In this document: piece after piece, positions 1-9,447 of the stretch
Layout: the number at the start of each line of letters is the position of its first letter
Numbering within the stretch: position 1 is the first letter of the stretch
NCBI RefSeq assembly: GCF_036588685.1
Contig: NC_086374.1
Coordinates: forward strand, 68,570,457-68,634,456
DNA: 64,000 nucleotides
From: Mytilus trossulus
Lineage: Eukaryota > Mollusca > Bivalvia > Mytilida > Mytilidae
Direction of reading: 5' to 3'
Position numbers and translations under genes: made by a program
Notes under the pieces: model-generated
Told to the model about the DNA's origin: nothing
Database searches by the model: none
The model's input: only the letters and a program-made list of their open reading frames with translations

Positions 1-2
1 GG

Positions 3-137
3 TGGTGTTCTCCCCTTGCCAAAAAATTAGACGAATGCAAAAAACATCCCGTTGACCGACTTCTAAGGCCTGCTACTAATGATCCCAACAACAATGATAG
101 TCGTGTCATATACCATTGTGTAGATAAATCAATTTAG
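3..137 (+). CDS. possible 3'-terminal coding piece of a gene entering from the left edge
   Basis: An open frame runs from the window edge to TAG, 44 codons without an internal stop. It contains a hydrophilic stretch reading KKHPVDRLLRPATNDP near its middle and ends ...CVDKSI. An AATAAA lies about 250 bases downstream (near 388), which would suit a terminal exon with a short 3' UTR. I do not recognise the protein, and the start is outside the window. In DNA this AT-rich, a 135-base open stretch is only modest evidence. It could also be chance. Its relation to the kinase exon at 2994 is unclear. Confidence 0.3.
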   Translation, partial: WCSPLAKKLDECKKHPVDRLLRPATNDPNNNDSRVIYHCVDKSI

Positions 138-820
138 ATTTACGGCATATTAAGTTTAAGTAGGTTTGAATTTGGGACTGGGTGTCATTATTCAAAAATT
201 TAGTTAAGTACCTTGTGTTATATTAAGGTATATAGGAATATTTTTTTTGAGACAAGTGCCTGTGTTATGAACTGTAAGTTTAATTTTTTATTCTTGACAC
301 TATGCTATTACTTGAAAAATTGATAAGAAACTGTTGCAATATACTACTACTTGATTTCTGTGCAGTGAATTCTTAACAAAACTTTCAATAAACAGAAAAA
401 ATAAACAAAATGCTAAAGTTTGAATATTTTTTAATTTTTGTCTTCAGCTGTTAGACAAGTTTTTGACATGATTTATTACTGATACATTTTTTCAAGCCTT
501 TGAAATTTGAATGAATTTTTAATCATTTCTGACCTTTTTTTTTTTTTTACAAGATAGCATTACATTAACTTTCCTTGGCTTAATTTTTTTAACCGATATA
601 CTTTAGAATAGCACTAGGTACCTTACTCAAGAAATAACACACAGTCTTGAGCTACCTTTATATGTAGATTTCACAGCTCTGTCTATCCCACTGAAACTTG
701 TTTATCGTAAATCCTACATTAAGATGGTTTTTATACGACCGCAAATTTTGAAAAAATTTTCGTCGTATATTGCTATCATGTTGGCGTCGTCGTCCGAATA
801 CTTTTAGTTTTCGCACTCTA
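138..820. other. AT-rich stretch without a gene
   Basis: Low-complexity AT-rich DNA with T runs. Apart from an AATAAA near 388 I see no exon, RNA gene or repeat unit that can be supported. Confidence 0.5.
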
Positions 821-1430
821 ACTTTAGTAAAAGTGAATAGAAATCTATGAAATTTTAACACAAGGTTTATGACCACAAAAGGAAGGTTGGTATTGATTTT
901 GGGTGTTTTGATCCCAACATTTTAGGAATAAGGGGCCAAAAAGGGCCCAAATAAGCATTTTTTTGGTTTTCACACTATAACTTTAGTTAAAGTTAATAGA
1001 AATCTATGAAATTTTGACACAAGGTTGATGACCACAAAAGATAAGTTGGGATTGATTTTTGGAGTTTTGGTTTTAACAGTTTAGGAATTAGGGGCCAAAA
1101 AAGGGCCCAAATAAGCATTATTCTGGGTTTTCGCACAATAACTTTAGTTTAAGTAAATAGAAATCAATGAAATTTAACATAATGTTTATGACCACAAAAG
1201 GAAGATTGGTATTGATTTTGGGAGTTTAGGTCCCAACAGTTTAGGAATTAGGGGCCAAAAAGGGACCCAAATAAGCATTTTTCTTGGTTTTTGCACCATA
1301 ACGTTAGTATAAGTAAATAGAAATCTATGAAATTTAAACACAAGGTTAATGACCATAAAAGGAAAGTTGGTATTGATTTTGGGAGTTTTGGTCCCAACAG
1401 TTTAGGAAAAAGGGGCCCAAAGGGTCCAAA
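821..1430 (+). repeat. tandem repeat, about 160-bp unit, four copies
   Basis: The motif 'gaccacaaaagg' recurs at about 870, 1030, 1190 and 1350 (the last as 'gaccataaaagg'). Each copy is preceded by 'aatagaaatc.atgaaattt' and followed by 'ttggtattgattttggg' and 'aggggccaaaaagggccc'. Copies differ by scattered substitutions, so this is an old local array. No coding frame survives through it. Confidence 0.85.
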
Positions 1431-1960
1431 ATTAAACTTTGTTTGATTTCATCAAAATTGAATAATTGGGGTTCTTTGATATGCCGAATCTAACTGTGTA
1501 TGTAGATTCTTTACTTTTGGTCCCGTTTTCAAATTGGTCTACATTAAGGTCCAAAGGGTCCAAAATTAAACTTAGTTTGATTTTAACAAAAATTGAATCC
1601 TTGGGGTTCTTTGATATGCTGAATCTAAAAATGAACTTAGATTTTTTATTATTGGCCCAGTTTTCAAGTTGGCCCAAATCGGGGTCCAAAATTAAACTTT
1701 TTTGATTTCATCAAAAATTGAATAAATGGGGTTCTTTGATATGCCAAATCTAACTGTGTATGTAGATTCTTCATTTTAGGTCCCGTTTTCAAATTGGCCT
1801 ACATTAAGGTCCAAAGAGTCCAAAATTAAACTAAGTTTGATTTTAACAAAAATTAAATTCTTGGGCCTCTTTGATATGCTGAATCTAAACATGTACTTAG
1901 ATTTTTGATTATGGGCCCAGTTTTCAAGTTGGTCCAAATCAGGATCTAAAATTATTATAT
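1430..1960 (+). repeat. tandem repeat with alternating A and B units (about 125 bp each)
   Basis: Four units each begin with 'ccaaaattaaact' followed by 'tttgattt..' and 'ttctttgatatgc'. Units 1 and 3 continue with 'gtgtatgtagattct', a 'tcccgttttcaaattgg' stretch and 'cctacattaagg'. Units 2 and 4 continue with 'acttagattttt', 'ggcccagttttcaagttgg' and 'ccaaatc'. The array is therefore a two-step ABAB repeat with a period of about 250 bp. Short open frames on both strands here are by-products. Confidence 0.85.
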
Positions 1961-2759
1961 TAAGTATTGTGGAATAGCAAGTCTTTTCAATTGCACAGCA
2001 TTGTGCAATGGCAAGAAATATCTAATTTCACAATATTGTGAAATAGCAATTTTTTTTTTTAATTAGAGTTATCTTTCTTTGTCCAAAATAGTAAGCAAGA
2101 AATATCTTATTGCAAGATTTTTTTTTAATTGGAGTTATCTTTCTTTGTCCAGAATCAACTTAAATCTTTGTTATAGACAAAATATATACAATGTATATTC
2201 ACTTTTTACTACCAACTGATAAATTTAAATAATCTTTACCATTCAGTGATAACAAGCAGTTTTTTACATTTTATTTACAGTTTATTTTATGATGTATTTA
2301 AATGAGTAGTTATTGTTGCAAACTCCATTAGAATATTTTAATTGAGATTAGTTTTGGAATAAGGGAAAGGGGGATGTGATTAAAAAATTGGGTTCAATTT
2401 TTCCCATTTGAAATTTCATAAATAAAAAGAAAATTTCTTCAAACATTATTTTGAGAGGATTAATATTGAACAGCATAGTGAATTGCTCTAAGAGAAAACA
2501 AAAATTTTAAGTTCATTAGAACACATTCATTCTGTGTCAGAAACCTATGCTGTGTCAACTATTTAATCACAATCCAAATTTAGAGCTGAATCCAGCTTGA
2601 ATGTTGTGTCCATACTTGCCCCAACCGTTCAGGGTTCAACCTCTGCGGTCGTATAAAGCTACGCCCTGCGAAGCATCTGGTTTATTTATTTTTTTATGTA
2701 ATGATTAGGTAGACACACAAAAATGTGTTTTTATTAAAAGCTAGAGGAAAGAATTTGAA

Positions 2760-2969
2760 TACTGTAAATTCAGAAATTATTGCGTTAATTTAATATTGTG
2801 ATTTTGTCATTTTAAACTTAAATGCTATTTTAATTTTTATGATTTTGAGAAAAAACGTGCTTAATTCAGAGAAAACATAACAAAATGTGAGTTGTAATTA
2901 TTGCGTTTCCAACTCTGTTGCATTAATTGCAATAATAAAAATCTCGAAATAATTTCTGCATTTACAGTA
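2760..2969. mobile_element. MITE-like element with 'TACTGTAAATTC' ends, copy 1
   Basis: It starts TACTGTAAATTCAGAAATTA and ends with the inverted counterpart, GAAATAATTTCTG...TTTACAGTA. Two further copies lie at 32189-32397 and 33216-33411. TA at each end fits the TA target duplication of Tc1/mariner-type non-autonomous elements. This copy ends 24 bases before the kinase exon at 2994, so it supplies part of the intron just before that splice acceptor. Confidence 0.75.
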
Positions 2970-2993
2970 CCACAATTTTTATGTTTTTTTCAG

Positions 2994-3116
2994 AGATTAT
3001 TAGTTTGCAACCCCCCAGGAAGATTATCAGCAGAAGAAGGACTACAGCATGCCTATTTCCAGGACCTAGACCCAGCAGTGAAAAATGATTCAAATGTCTT
3101 GTCTCATGGCAGATGA
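2994..3116 (+). CDS. last exon of a CDK-like protein kinase
   Basis: A strong acceptor (T-rich tract then CAG, 2991-2993) opens a phase-0 frame of 40 codons ending in TGA. The frame contains CNPPGRLSAEEGLQHAYF and then QDLDP. This is the end of the kinase C-lobe in cyclin-dependent kinases: the 'NP..R.SAEE.L.H.YF' block around subdomain XI. CDK5 is the closest match I know because of the C-N-P and S-A-E-E-x-L-Q-H residues; CDK1, CDK2, CDK6 or CDC7 types are not excluded. The short tail ending SHGR is not typical of CDK5. No upstream exon of this gene was found between 138 and 2990, so the rest must lie left of the window or across a long intron. The locus could also be a partial duplicate. 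Confidence 0.65.
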   Translation, partial: RLLVCNPPGRLSAEEGLQHAYFQDLDPAVKNDSNVLSHGR

Positions 3117-3315
3117 CATTAAGCCTAATTTTAATTTTAATATTGTCCCTAGATGTCAGTACAAGTGTGTTTGATATCTAACAGATGGATAGTACTTGCT
3201 CTGTCCAATAATTTCTGTTGTGATCTTGATGTAACCATGGAAACTGCAAGAAAACTGAAGAAAAAAACTTATGCATTTGAAATGCATTTGATTTGGAAAC
3301 AAATTGGAATGAATG

Positions 3316-4812
3316 ACATAATCATGTGCAGTATTATGCTATTAAATGTTTTTAACAAGTCGTAATCCAATATTCATTTGTTTTTTATAAGGGAACAATA
3401 TTTGTTTTTTAGAGAGTGGGGAGGAGTTTGAAAATGAATTTGCCGGCCTTGACATAATCACGTGCAGTACATGTATTATGCTATTAAATGTTTTTAACAA
3501 GTCATAATCCAATATTCATTTGTTTTTTATAAGGGAACAATATTTGATTTTTAGAGAGTGGGGAGGAGTTTGAAAATGAATTTGTGGGCCTTGACATAAT
3601 CATGTGCAGTATTATGCTATTAAATGTTTTTAACAAGTCGTAATCCAATATTCAGTTGGTTTTTTTTTATTTTTAGAGAGTGGGGAGGAGTTTGAAAATG
3701 AATTTGCGGGCCTGGACATAATCATGTGCAGTACATGTATTATGCTATTAAATGTTTTTAACAAGGCTAATCCAATATTCATTTGTTTTTTATAAGGGAA
3801 CAATATTTGATTTTTAGAGAGTGGGGAGGAGTTTGAAAATGAATTTGTGGGCCTTGCTATAATCATGTGCAGTATTATGCTATTAAATGTTTTTAACAAG
3901 TCGTAATCCAATATTCGTTTGTTTTTTTATAAGGGAACAATATTTGATTTTTAGAGAGTGGGGAGGAGTTTGAAATTGAATTTGAGGGCCTTGACATAAT
4001 CATGTGCAGTACATGTATTATGCTATTAAATGTTTTTAACAAGTCATAATCCAATATTCATTTGTTTTTTATAAGGGAATAATATTTGATTTTTAGAGAG
4101 TGGGGAGGAGTTTGAAAATGAATTTGTGGGCCTTGACATAATCATGTGCAGTGTTATGCTATTAAATGTTTTTAACAAGTCGTAATCCAATATTCAGTTG
4201 GTTTTTTTTTATTTTTAGAGAGTGGGGAGGAGTTTGAAAATGAATTTGCGGGCCTGGACATAATCATGTGCAGTACATGTATTATGCTATTAAATGTTTT
4301 TAACAAGGCTAATCCAATATTCATTTGTTTTTTATAAGGGAACAATATTTGATTTTTAGAGAGTGGGGAGGAGTTTGAAAATGAATTTGTGGGCCTTGCT
4401 ATAATCATGTGCAGTATTATGCTATTAAATGTTTTTAACAAGTCGTAATCCAATATTTGTTTGTTTTTTATAAGGGAACAATATTTGATTTTTAGAGAGT
4501 GGGGAGGAGTTTAAAAATGAATTTGAGGGCCTTGACATAATCATGTGCAGTACATGTATTATGCTATTAAATGTTTTTAACAAGTCATAATCCAATATTC
4601 ATTTGTTTTTTATAAGGGAATAATAGTTGATTATTAAAGAGTGGGGAGGAGTTTGAAAATGAATTTGTGGGCCTTGCTATAATCATGTGCAGTATTATGC
4701 TATTAAATGTTTTTAACAAGTCGTAATCAAATATTTACTTGTTTTTTATAAGGGAACAATATTTGATTTTAAGAGAGTGGGGAGGAGTTTGAAAATGAAT
4801 ATGCGGGCCTGG
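3316..4812 (+). repeat. satellite array, eleven monomers of about 130-140 bp in a 542-bp higher-order unit
   Basis: 'tgctattaaatgtttttaac' recurs eleven times (first near 3338, last near 4699). Each occurrence is followed by 'aatccaatattc', 'tttgttttttataaggg' and 'gagagtggggaggagttt'. Monomers come in slightly different lengths, and the pattern of four repeats itself after 542 bp: the segment near 3630-3911 is matched almost exactly by 4172-4453. The array begins in what would be the 3' UTR of the kinase exon. Its duplicated minus-strand open frames (93 codons each) are products of the repeat and not genes. Confidence 0.92.
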
Positions 4813-5945
4813 TACAAGCTTAAAATAATTAAGATGGGATGAAAATGAATATTATGCAACACAAAATGCAGGAATCTATAAAATAAATTTTCTAACAGCT
4901 TAGCAATGAAATAAAAGAAAGCATGCATAAAAACAGATGAACACAAACAGTCAATTCTCAACCCCCTTGCTAAGCACCTGTCCTTCCTCTATGACAGATA
5001 TGTTGTCTATGCCGGTTAAAATCCCTAAAGAACAAATTTATTTGTGTAATTCATATTACTCTTCGATACAGGAATTGGTAATTGACAACACACCTGGAAA
5101 CTCAAGATATACCACCAAACACTTAATAGTTCTTAAAATGCCTCTGAACTTCAACCGAAGACAATAAACTGGATCTTCCTTTACTTTATTGGAGACCTAA
5201 CTTTCATATTTTAAAATTATCATAAACAGTAAGGTTATTTTTCTAGATATTGCAAAGACTCTGCAAAACTATTCCTAAACTGTAACATCAATTCTATCAG
5301 CAATCAAAAGCTGAGCTTCAAAATTACCCAAGAGGCGGTTTGAATCAGATGTGGATACTTAAAAATTCCAAAGACTTGTTAGAGTACATACTATCCAAGT
5401 CTTTTTTCTCTTGCAATAGCATAAAACGTTTGACATATTGATGTGTACTGTACCAAGTCAGGAATATGGCAATTGTTATCAAATAGTCCATTTCTATGTA
5501 TATTGGCTTTTGTTTTTTGTTGCACTTCACCGTTCTTATAGCTGATGTGTTTCCTTTAGTTTTAGTTCGTAATCTGAATTTGTTTTCTCTCAATTGATTT
5601 ATGACTTTCTAACAGCGGTATACTCTTTGTTGCCTTTATTTACCCTTTACACAAATATTCCGAATTTAAAACTTTACCAATTCCAAATTAATGAATTCTT
5701 TATTCCGAACTTGAAGGCTTAGTCTTACTGTTTTTCATACACCAGAATAGCCAACCTAGATACAAATATCTGGTTTAAGGGAGGAACAAATACTTTGTAA
5801 AGAACCACTCTGATTCAAACAATAAAAAGTCTTAAACTGACAATATCAAGGTGCTTGATTTTCTTGATTTTCAACATTGAGGTTTTTTTTCTACAAACAA
5901 TTAGTATTCTCATGGGAAACAAATATGCTTCTCTGCTTGCGGGTT
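4813..5945. other. intergenic, with dispersed repeat fragments
   Basis: Between about 5440 and 5640 there are fragments of two repeat families seen elsewhere here: 'gtaccaagtcagga' (also near 49130, 45955 and 58565) and 'aacagcggtatac' followed by 'gttgccttta' (also near 8540, 49385 and 59150). No exon or RNA gene was recognised in the rest. Confidence 0.5.
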
Positions 5946-5949
5946 TGTT

Positions 5950-7245
5950 AATTGTTAATTTATTCATATGATGCAGACTTCACACAGGAACATCTTAGAA
6001 AGAATGAAGAGAAGCTAGAATTATTATTTTACTTCATCTTCCATTACAGAGATGATGCCCTCTCACTAAATAATTTAAAGTTTGGTGACTCCCTAGAACG
6101 CATCTATCCACTAGAACTTGATAAAAATGATACAACATATACATTTAAGTCTGTCTCATATTGTGATGATGAAGAAATTGACAATATTGAAAGGTTGAAA
6201 ACAAAACTTTACAACAAAAGAGATGATTTCAGCTTCTAAATATAAATTCGCCATTTCTATGTAACAAAGAGTCGATATGATATTGTAGAGCTTGCATTTC
6301 CTATATTGATTTCCTTGATAGAATGTTGCTTATTATAAGGAATCTATCAAATAAAGTTTGCCAAGGGATGTTAATAACATATGTTACTTTTTGACAGACA
6401 ATTGGTATTCCGCTGTAAACCAACTTTATTATTCTTATCGACTTGGTCCTTCATTAAGAAAGGCAAATTTCACACAGGAGCTTCTCATGAAAATCGGAAA
6501 GAAGCTAACATTAACTTTTGATTTGATGCTTCTTATTTGAAATTGAGTGACTGTTGAGCTCATCTACCTCTCCATAACTGAATTAAAAGACCACAGAGAT
6601 GCAGTTTGCTATGCCTCGTATCTTGACTCGCATCTTGAAATTAACGACGCCAGGATCGGTAGGAAAAAAAACTTTAAGACAAAAGAAAATATTTCTGGTT
6701 TCCTATTGTGAACCTGTATTTTCATAAAGGGGCATCATTCCAGCAATGCCTGTATATATCGTATTAATATCTTGTAGTTGAGACGATATTCCAGGGCTTG
6801 CGTTTCGTATCGTGAATTTTTATAGAAGGTTGCTGTCTATTTATCCAAGACTTCCTATTGGTGATGTTGAAGTAATCTTTATACAGCCGCCTATGTGTGT
6901 GATATATATTACACAGTGCATTATCAGATCACAGACATGTTGGCTATTTGCACTGAGAGAAGAGCTCATTACTTTGTAAAAAACAAACCATTAGATCGCC
7001 ATGAAACCATTATTTCTCCAAGTTTTTTTTTATGTGCTCCCTGTGAAAGTCTTTGTTTTTACCTATCGTTTATTCTGTTTGGGTATAAGCTATATATTAT
7101 TATTTTGTTGAATAGCATGCGCAAATCACGTAACCCCTCTGTAGAGCATCAATTAATAAACCTCTGCAGTTTCTTGTACCATCATCAGTTGGTTGATCGA
7201 TATGAAATATCTGTGCCACAGATGTCAACTAACTGGTAGTCGTAG
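5950..7245 (+). pseudogene. degenerate LINE-like reverse transcriptase remnants
   Basis: From about 5952 to 6239 one frame keeps a reverse-transcriptase palm segment: ADFTQEHLRKNEEK, then a YRDD box in FHYRDDALSLNN (the paired Asp of the active site), then DSLERIYPLEL and RLKTKLYNKRDDF. The frame then breaks. A second, shorter remnant with ANFTQELLMKIGKKL lies at about 6460-6520. A third, near 7150-7235, reads YHHQLVDRYEISVPQMSTNW, the C-terminal part of the same protein family. Stops and frame breaks between the pieces show it is dead. A twin-primed relative lies at 51.5-52.4 kb, which supports a target-primed, LINE-like mechanism; the exact clade cannot be set by eye. Confidence 0.75.
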
Positions 7246-7289
7246 CCTTTCTTTCGCTACTATCTTGATTATGACAAATATAAATAAGA

Positions 7290-7740
7290 ACTCAACATCT
7301 AATCTTTGAGGTTATTTTTACAACCACTGGGTTGATGCCACTGCTAGTAGAGGTATCCTACACGAGGGTATCTCCAGCCTACTAGCCAGTACTTCTGTGT
7401 TAACATAGATTGTCATTTATATGATAATAACTCGCACTAAAGTGTTATAAAAAATTTGAATTGTTCGAAATACTAACGGTGTTCTATACAAGGAATACAT
7501 TACCTAAGGTGAATTTGCCCAGAACTTTTCAATTTCAATATGAGTTTATTCACAACCAATGCCTCTGCTGGTGAACATTTTGTCCACGGAGTATAGCCAT
7601 CCTAGTAGTCAGCACTTATTGGTTGACATAAATTATCATTGATATGATCATAACTCTAAACTTTCTAGTTAAAATCTTTGAATTTTTCGAAATACTAAGG
7701 ATGTTCTACTCTAGGAATAGACTATCTTAGTTGTATTTGA
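7290..7740 (-). repeat. dispersed repeat, two head-to-tail copies
   Basis: Two copies of a unit of about 245 bp carry 'aaccactgggttgatgcc' / 'aaccaatgcctctgctgg', then 'gatatgat.ataactc' and 'ttcgaaatacta'. The same family occurs near 40960-41500 (same strand) and, in the opposite orientation, near 13250, 53300-53800, 60570 and 62330, where it contains 'cgtttcgtctac.' and 'gactcatcagtgacgct'. No coding capacity is visible. Confidence 0.7.
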
Positions 7741-9325
7741 CAAAGCATTTTACTTTGTTTGACATTTTCAACTTTTATGATTCCGGAGTGTCTGAATCTT
7801 TTGTAGACAAACAGCGCGTGCGTGTCTGGCTTATAAAACTTCATTTCTGATATTTTTAGGAGTTTATTTATAAAGTTACCGTAATCTACACGACTGGTGT
7901 CATGCATGAGGCTGAATATGCTTTTATACTATGCTTTTATACCTTGCAGGATCTTCATGCACAGATACAAACAATATTCATAAAAAAATGTTAAAACAAA
8001 AATTATAATGATTTTTTTTGGTAATGTAATGACGCAACAAAAATGATCATGAGTTTCCTTGTCCGTTATCTTGTAAAATTCTGAAAAATAAAGAGATTTC
8101 ATTACGGCATATAATACCTTATTTGACCCTTCGTTAAAAAAGCTGCTTTTAGAAATTAAAAAAATGATGCAGGCTGGTATGAAGTACTATTACCACAGAA
8201 GCATGTTTTCTTTATAGAAGCCGGATGTTTTAATTTGGGATGTCGCCTTTATATTTTCAAAGACAAAAGGGTAAAATATTTAAATAATTTAAACACGATT
8301 TTGCGTTGTAATACTCTCTTGTTCCTGTACACCCAGTTATATGATTTATGTCATTTACTATTTGAAAAATCAAATGAATTTATAAATATTTTATCAAATG
8401 GTCATTTTCTATGTTTGTTGGTCGTTGTTTTTATTAAAGTTCGGTGTTTCTGTTATTCCGTTGTTTTCCTTTTCTATGATTCCCTCGGTTTTTGTTTATG
8501 ACACAGATTTGTTTTCTGCTTCATCAATTTTTGACCAATCAACAGCGGTATACTTCTGTTGCCTTTACTTAAGAATTGAATGCTTCTTTTTGTAACTTCA
8601 TTGTGGTGTAAGAGCGTTGACCGAAGTAAAGAAGCATTCAGTACTTATAATTACATTTTTTAGTTATGATCATGAAATTACGAATTTTATAATAAAACTA
8701 TTTGATTCACCTGTGCACTTTATTGTGGGACCACGTGTAATCATGAATGACAAGTTTTATTGACTGATGCAATTGCCTAAGGAATAACATGTGAGGTGCA
8801 GTTAGCCAATCGGAATAAAGTATTATAATGAAACATACATCTAATGTAATCATTAATATTTAAAATGAATTGAAGTCAATAAAGCAAATAATATGTAATA
8901 CTTCTGCTACATCTTTAAATTATGTTATAATGCTTCAGATAGCTCGTGTGATAATGTAAACGAATATATAGTGTATAGACATCTGCGTCTTGGTGAAGTG
9001 TTTTCGTTGTCTGTTAGATTTCGTTTTGTTTTTAATTTCAGTACATGCTCACAATCTTTATACTATTTATCCTCTAATTTTACCTTTCATCTAACGTATC
9101 CTTTTTTCTTTGTTTTTATGACGAGAACATTCATAGGTTTACCACCTTTGTAGATAGTCTGTGTCAGATTTACTATTTTCTTAAATGACATGCCTGCAAT
9201 GCAAAAGTGAAATTGATCATGGGTGATTCAGATCCAACCTGTTTTTTTGGCTATAAAAAGACGGCAAAATATGTTCCCGCTTTAAAAAAGGTTCCCGCTT
9301 TACCAAATGATTAGGGTCAATACCC
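7741..9325. other. intergenic DNA downstream of paralogue A
   Basis: AT-rich DNA. A repeat fragment at about 8320-8600 ends in 'aacagcggtatac'. The stretch at 8970-9150 is T-rich. No convincing exon is seen. This region should contain the 3' UTR of the minus-strand gene ending at 9326, but I could not place a clear poly(A) signal close to its stop codon. Confidence 0.45.
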
Positions 9326-9447
9326 CTAACTGTTGTCTTTTTTATGACTAGATAAATACAAACCATTTGATGTCGGTTCATCTTCTTGTATTTCCACGTT
9401 TTCATTACTCGGCGGAGGAATGTCATCCTCATCGTCATCATCATCAT
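9326..9447 (-). CDS. paralogue A exon 13, acidic tail and stop
   Basis: It begins with a run of Asp/Glu (DDDDDEDD after the split codon), then IPPPSNENVEIQEDEPTSNG, and ends HKKDNS then TAG. The acidic run is encoded by GAT/GAC repeats that may vary in number. Paralogue B has a basic tail here. Confidence 0.82.

Noticed and set aside
2590-2690. Possible tRNA or rRNA fragment around 'gggttcaacctctgcggtcg'
   Set aside because: The word resembles a tRNA B box by chance, but no acceptor stem or anticodon arm could be folded; it is more likely a dispersed repeat.
3630-4453. Two identical 93-codon minus-strand open frames
   Set aside because: They lie wholly in the satellite array and are identical because the array repeats every 542 bp. 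They have no start context or homology.
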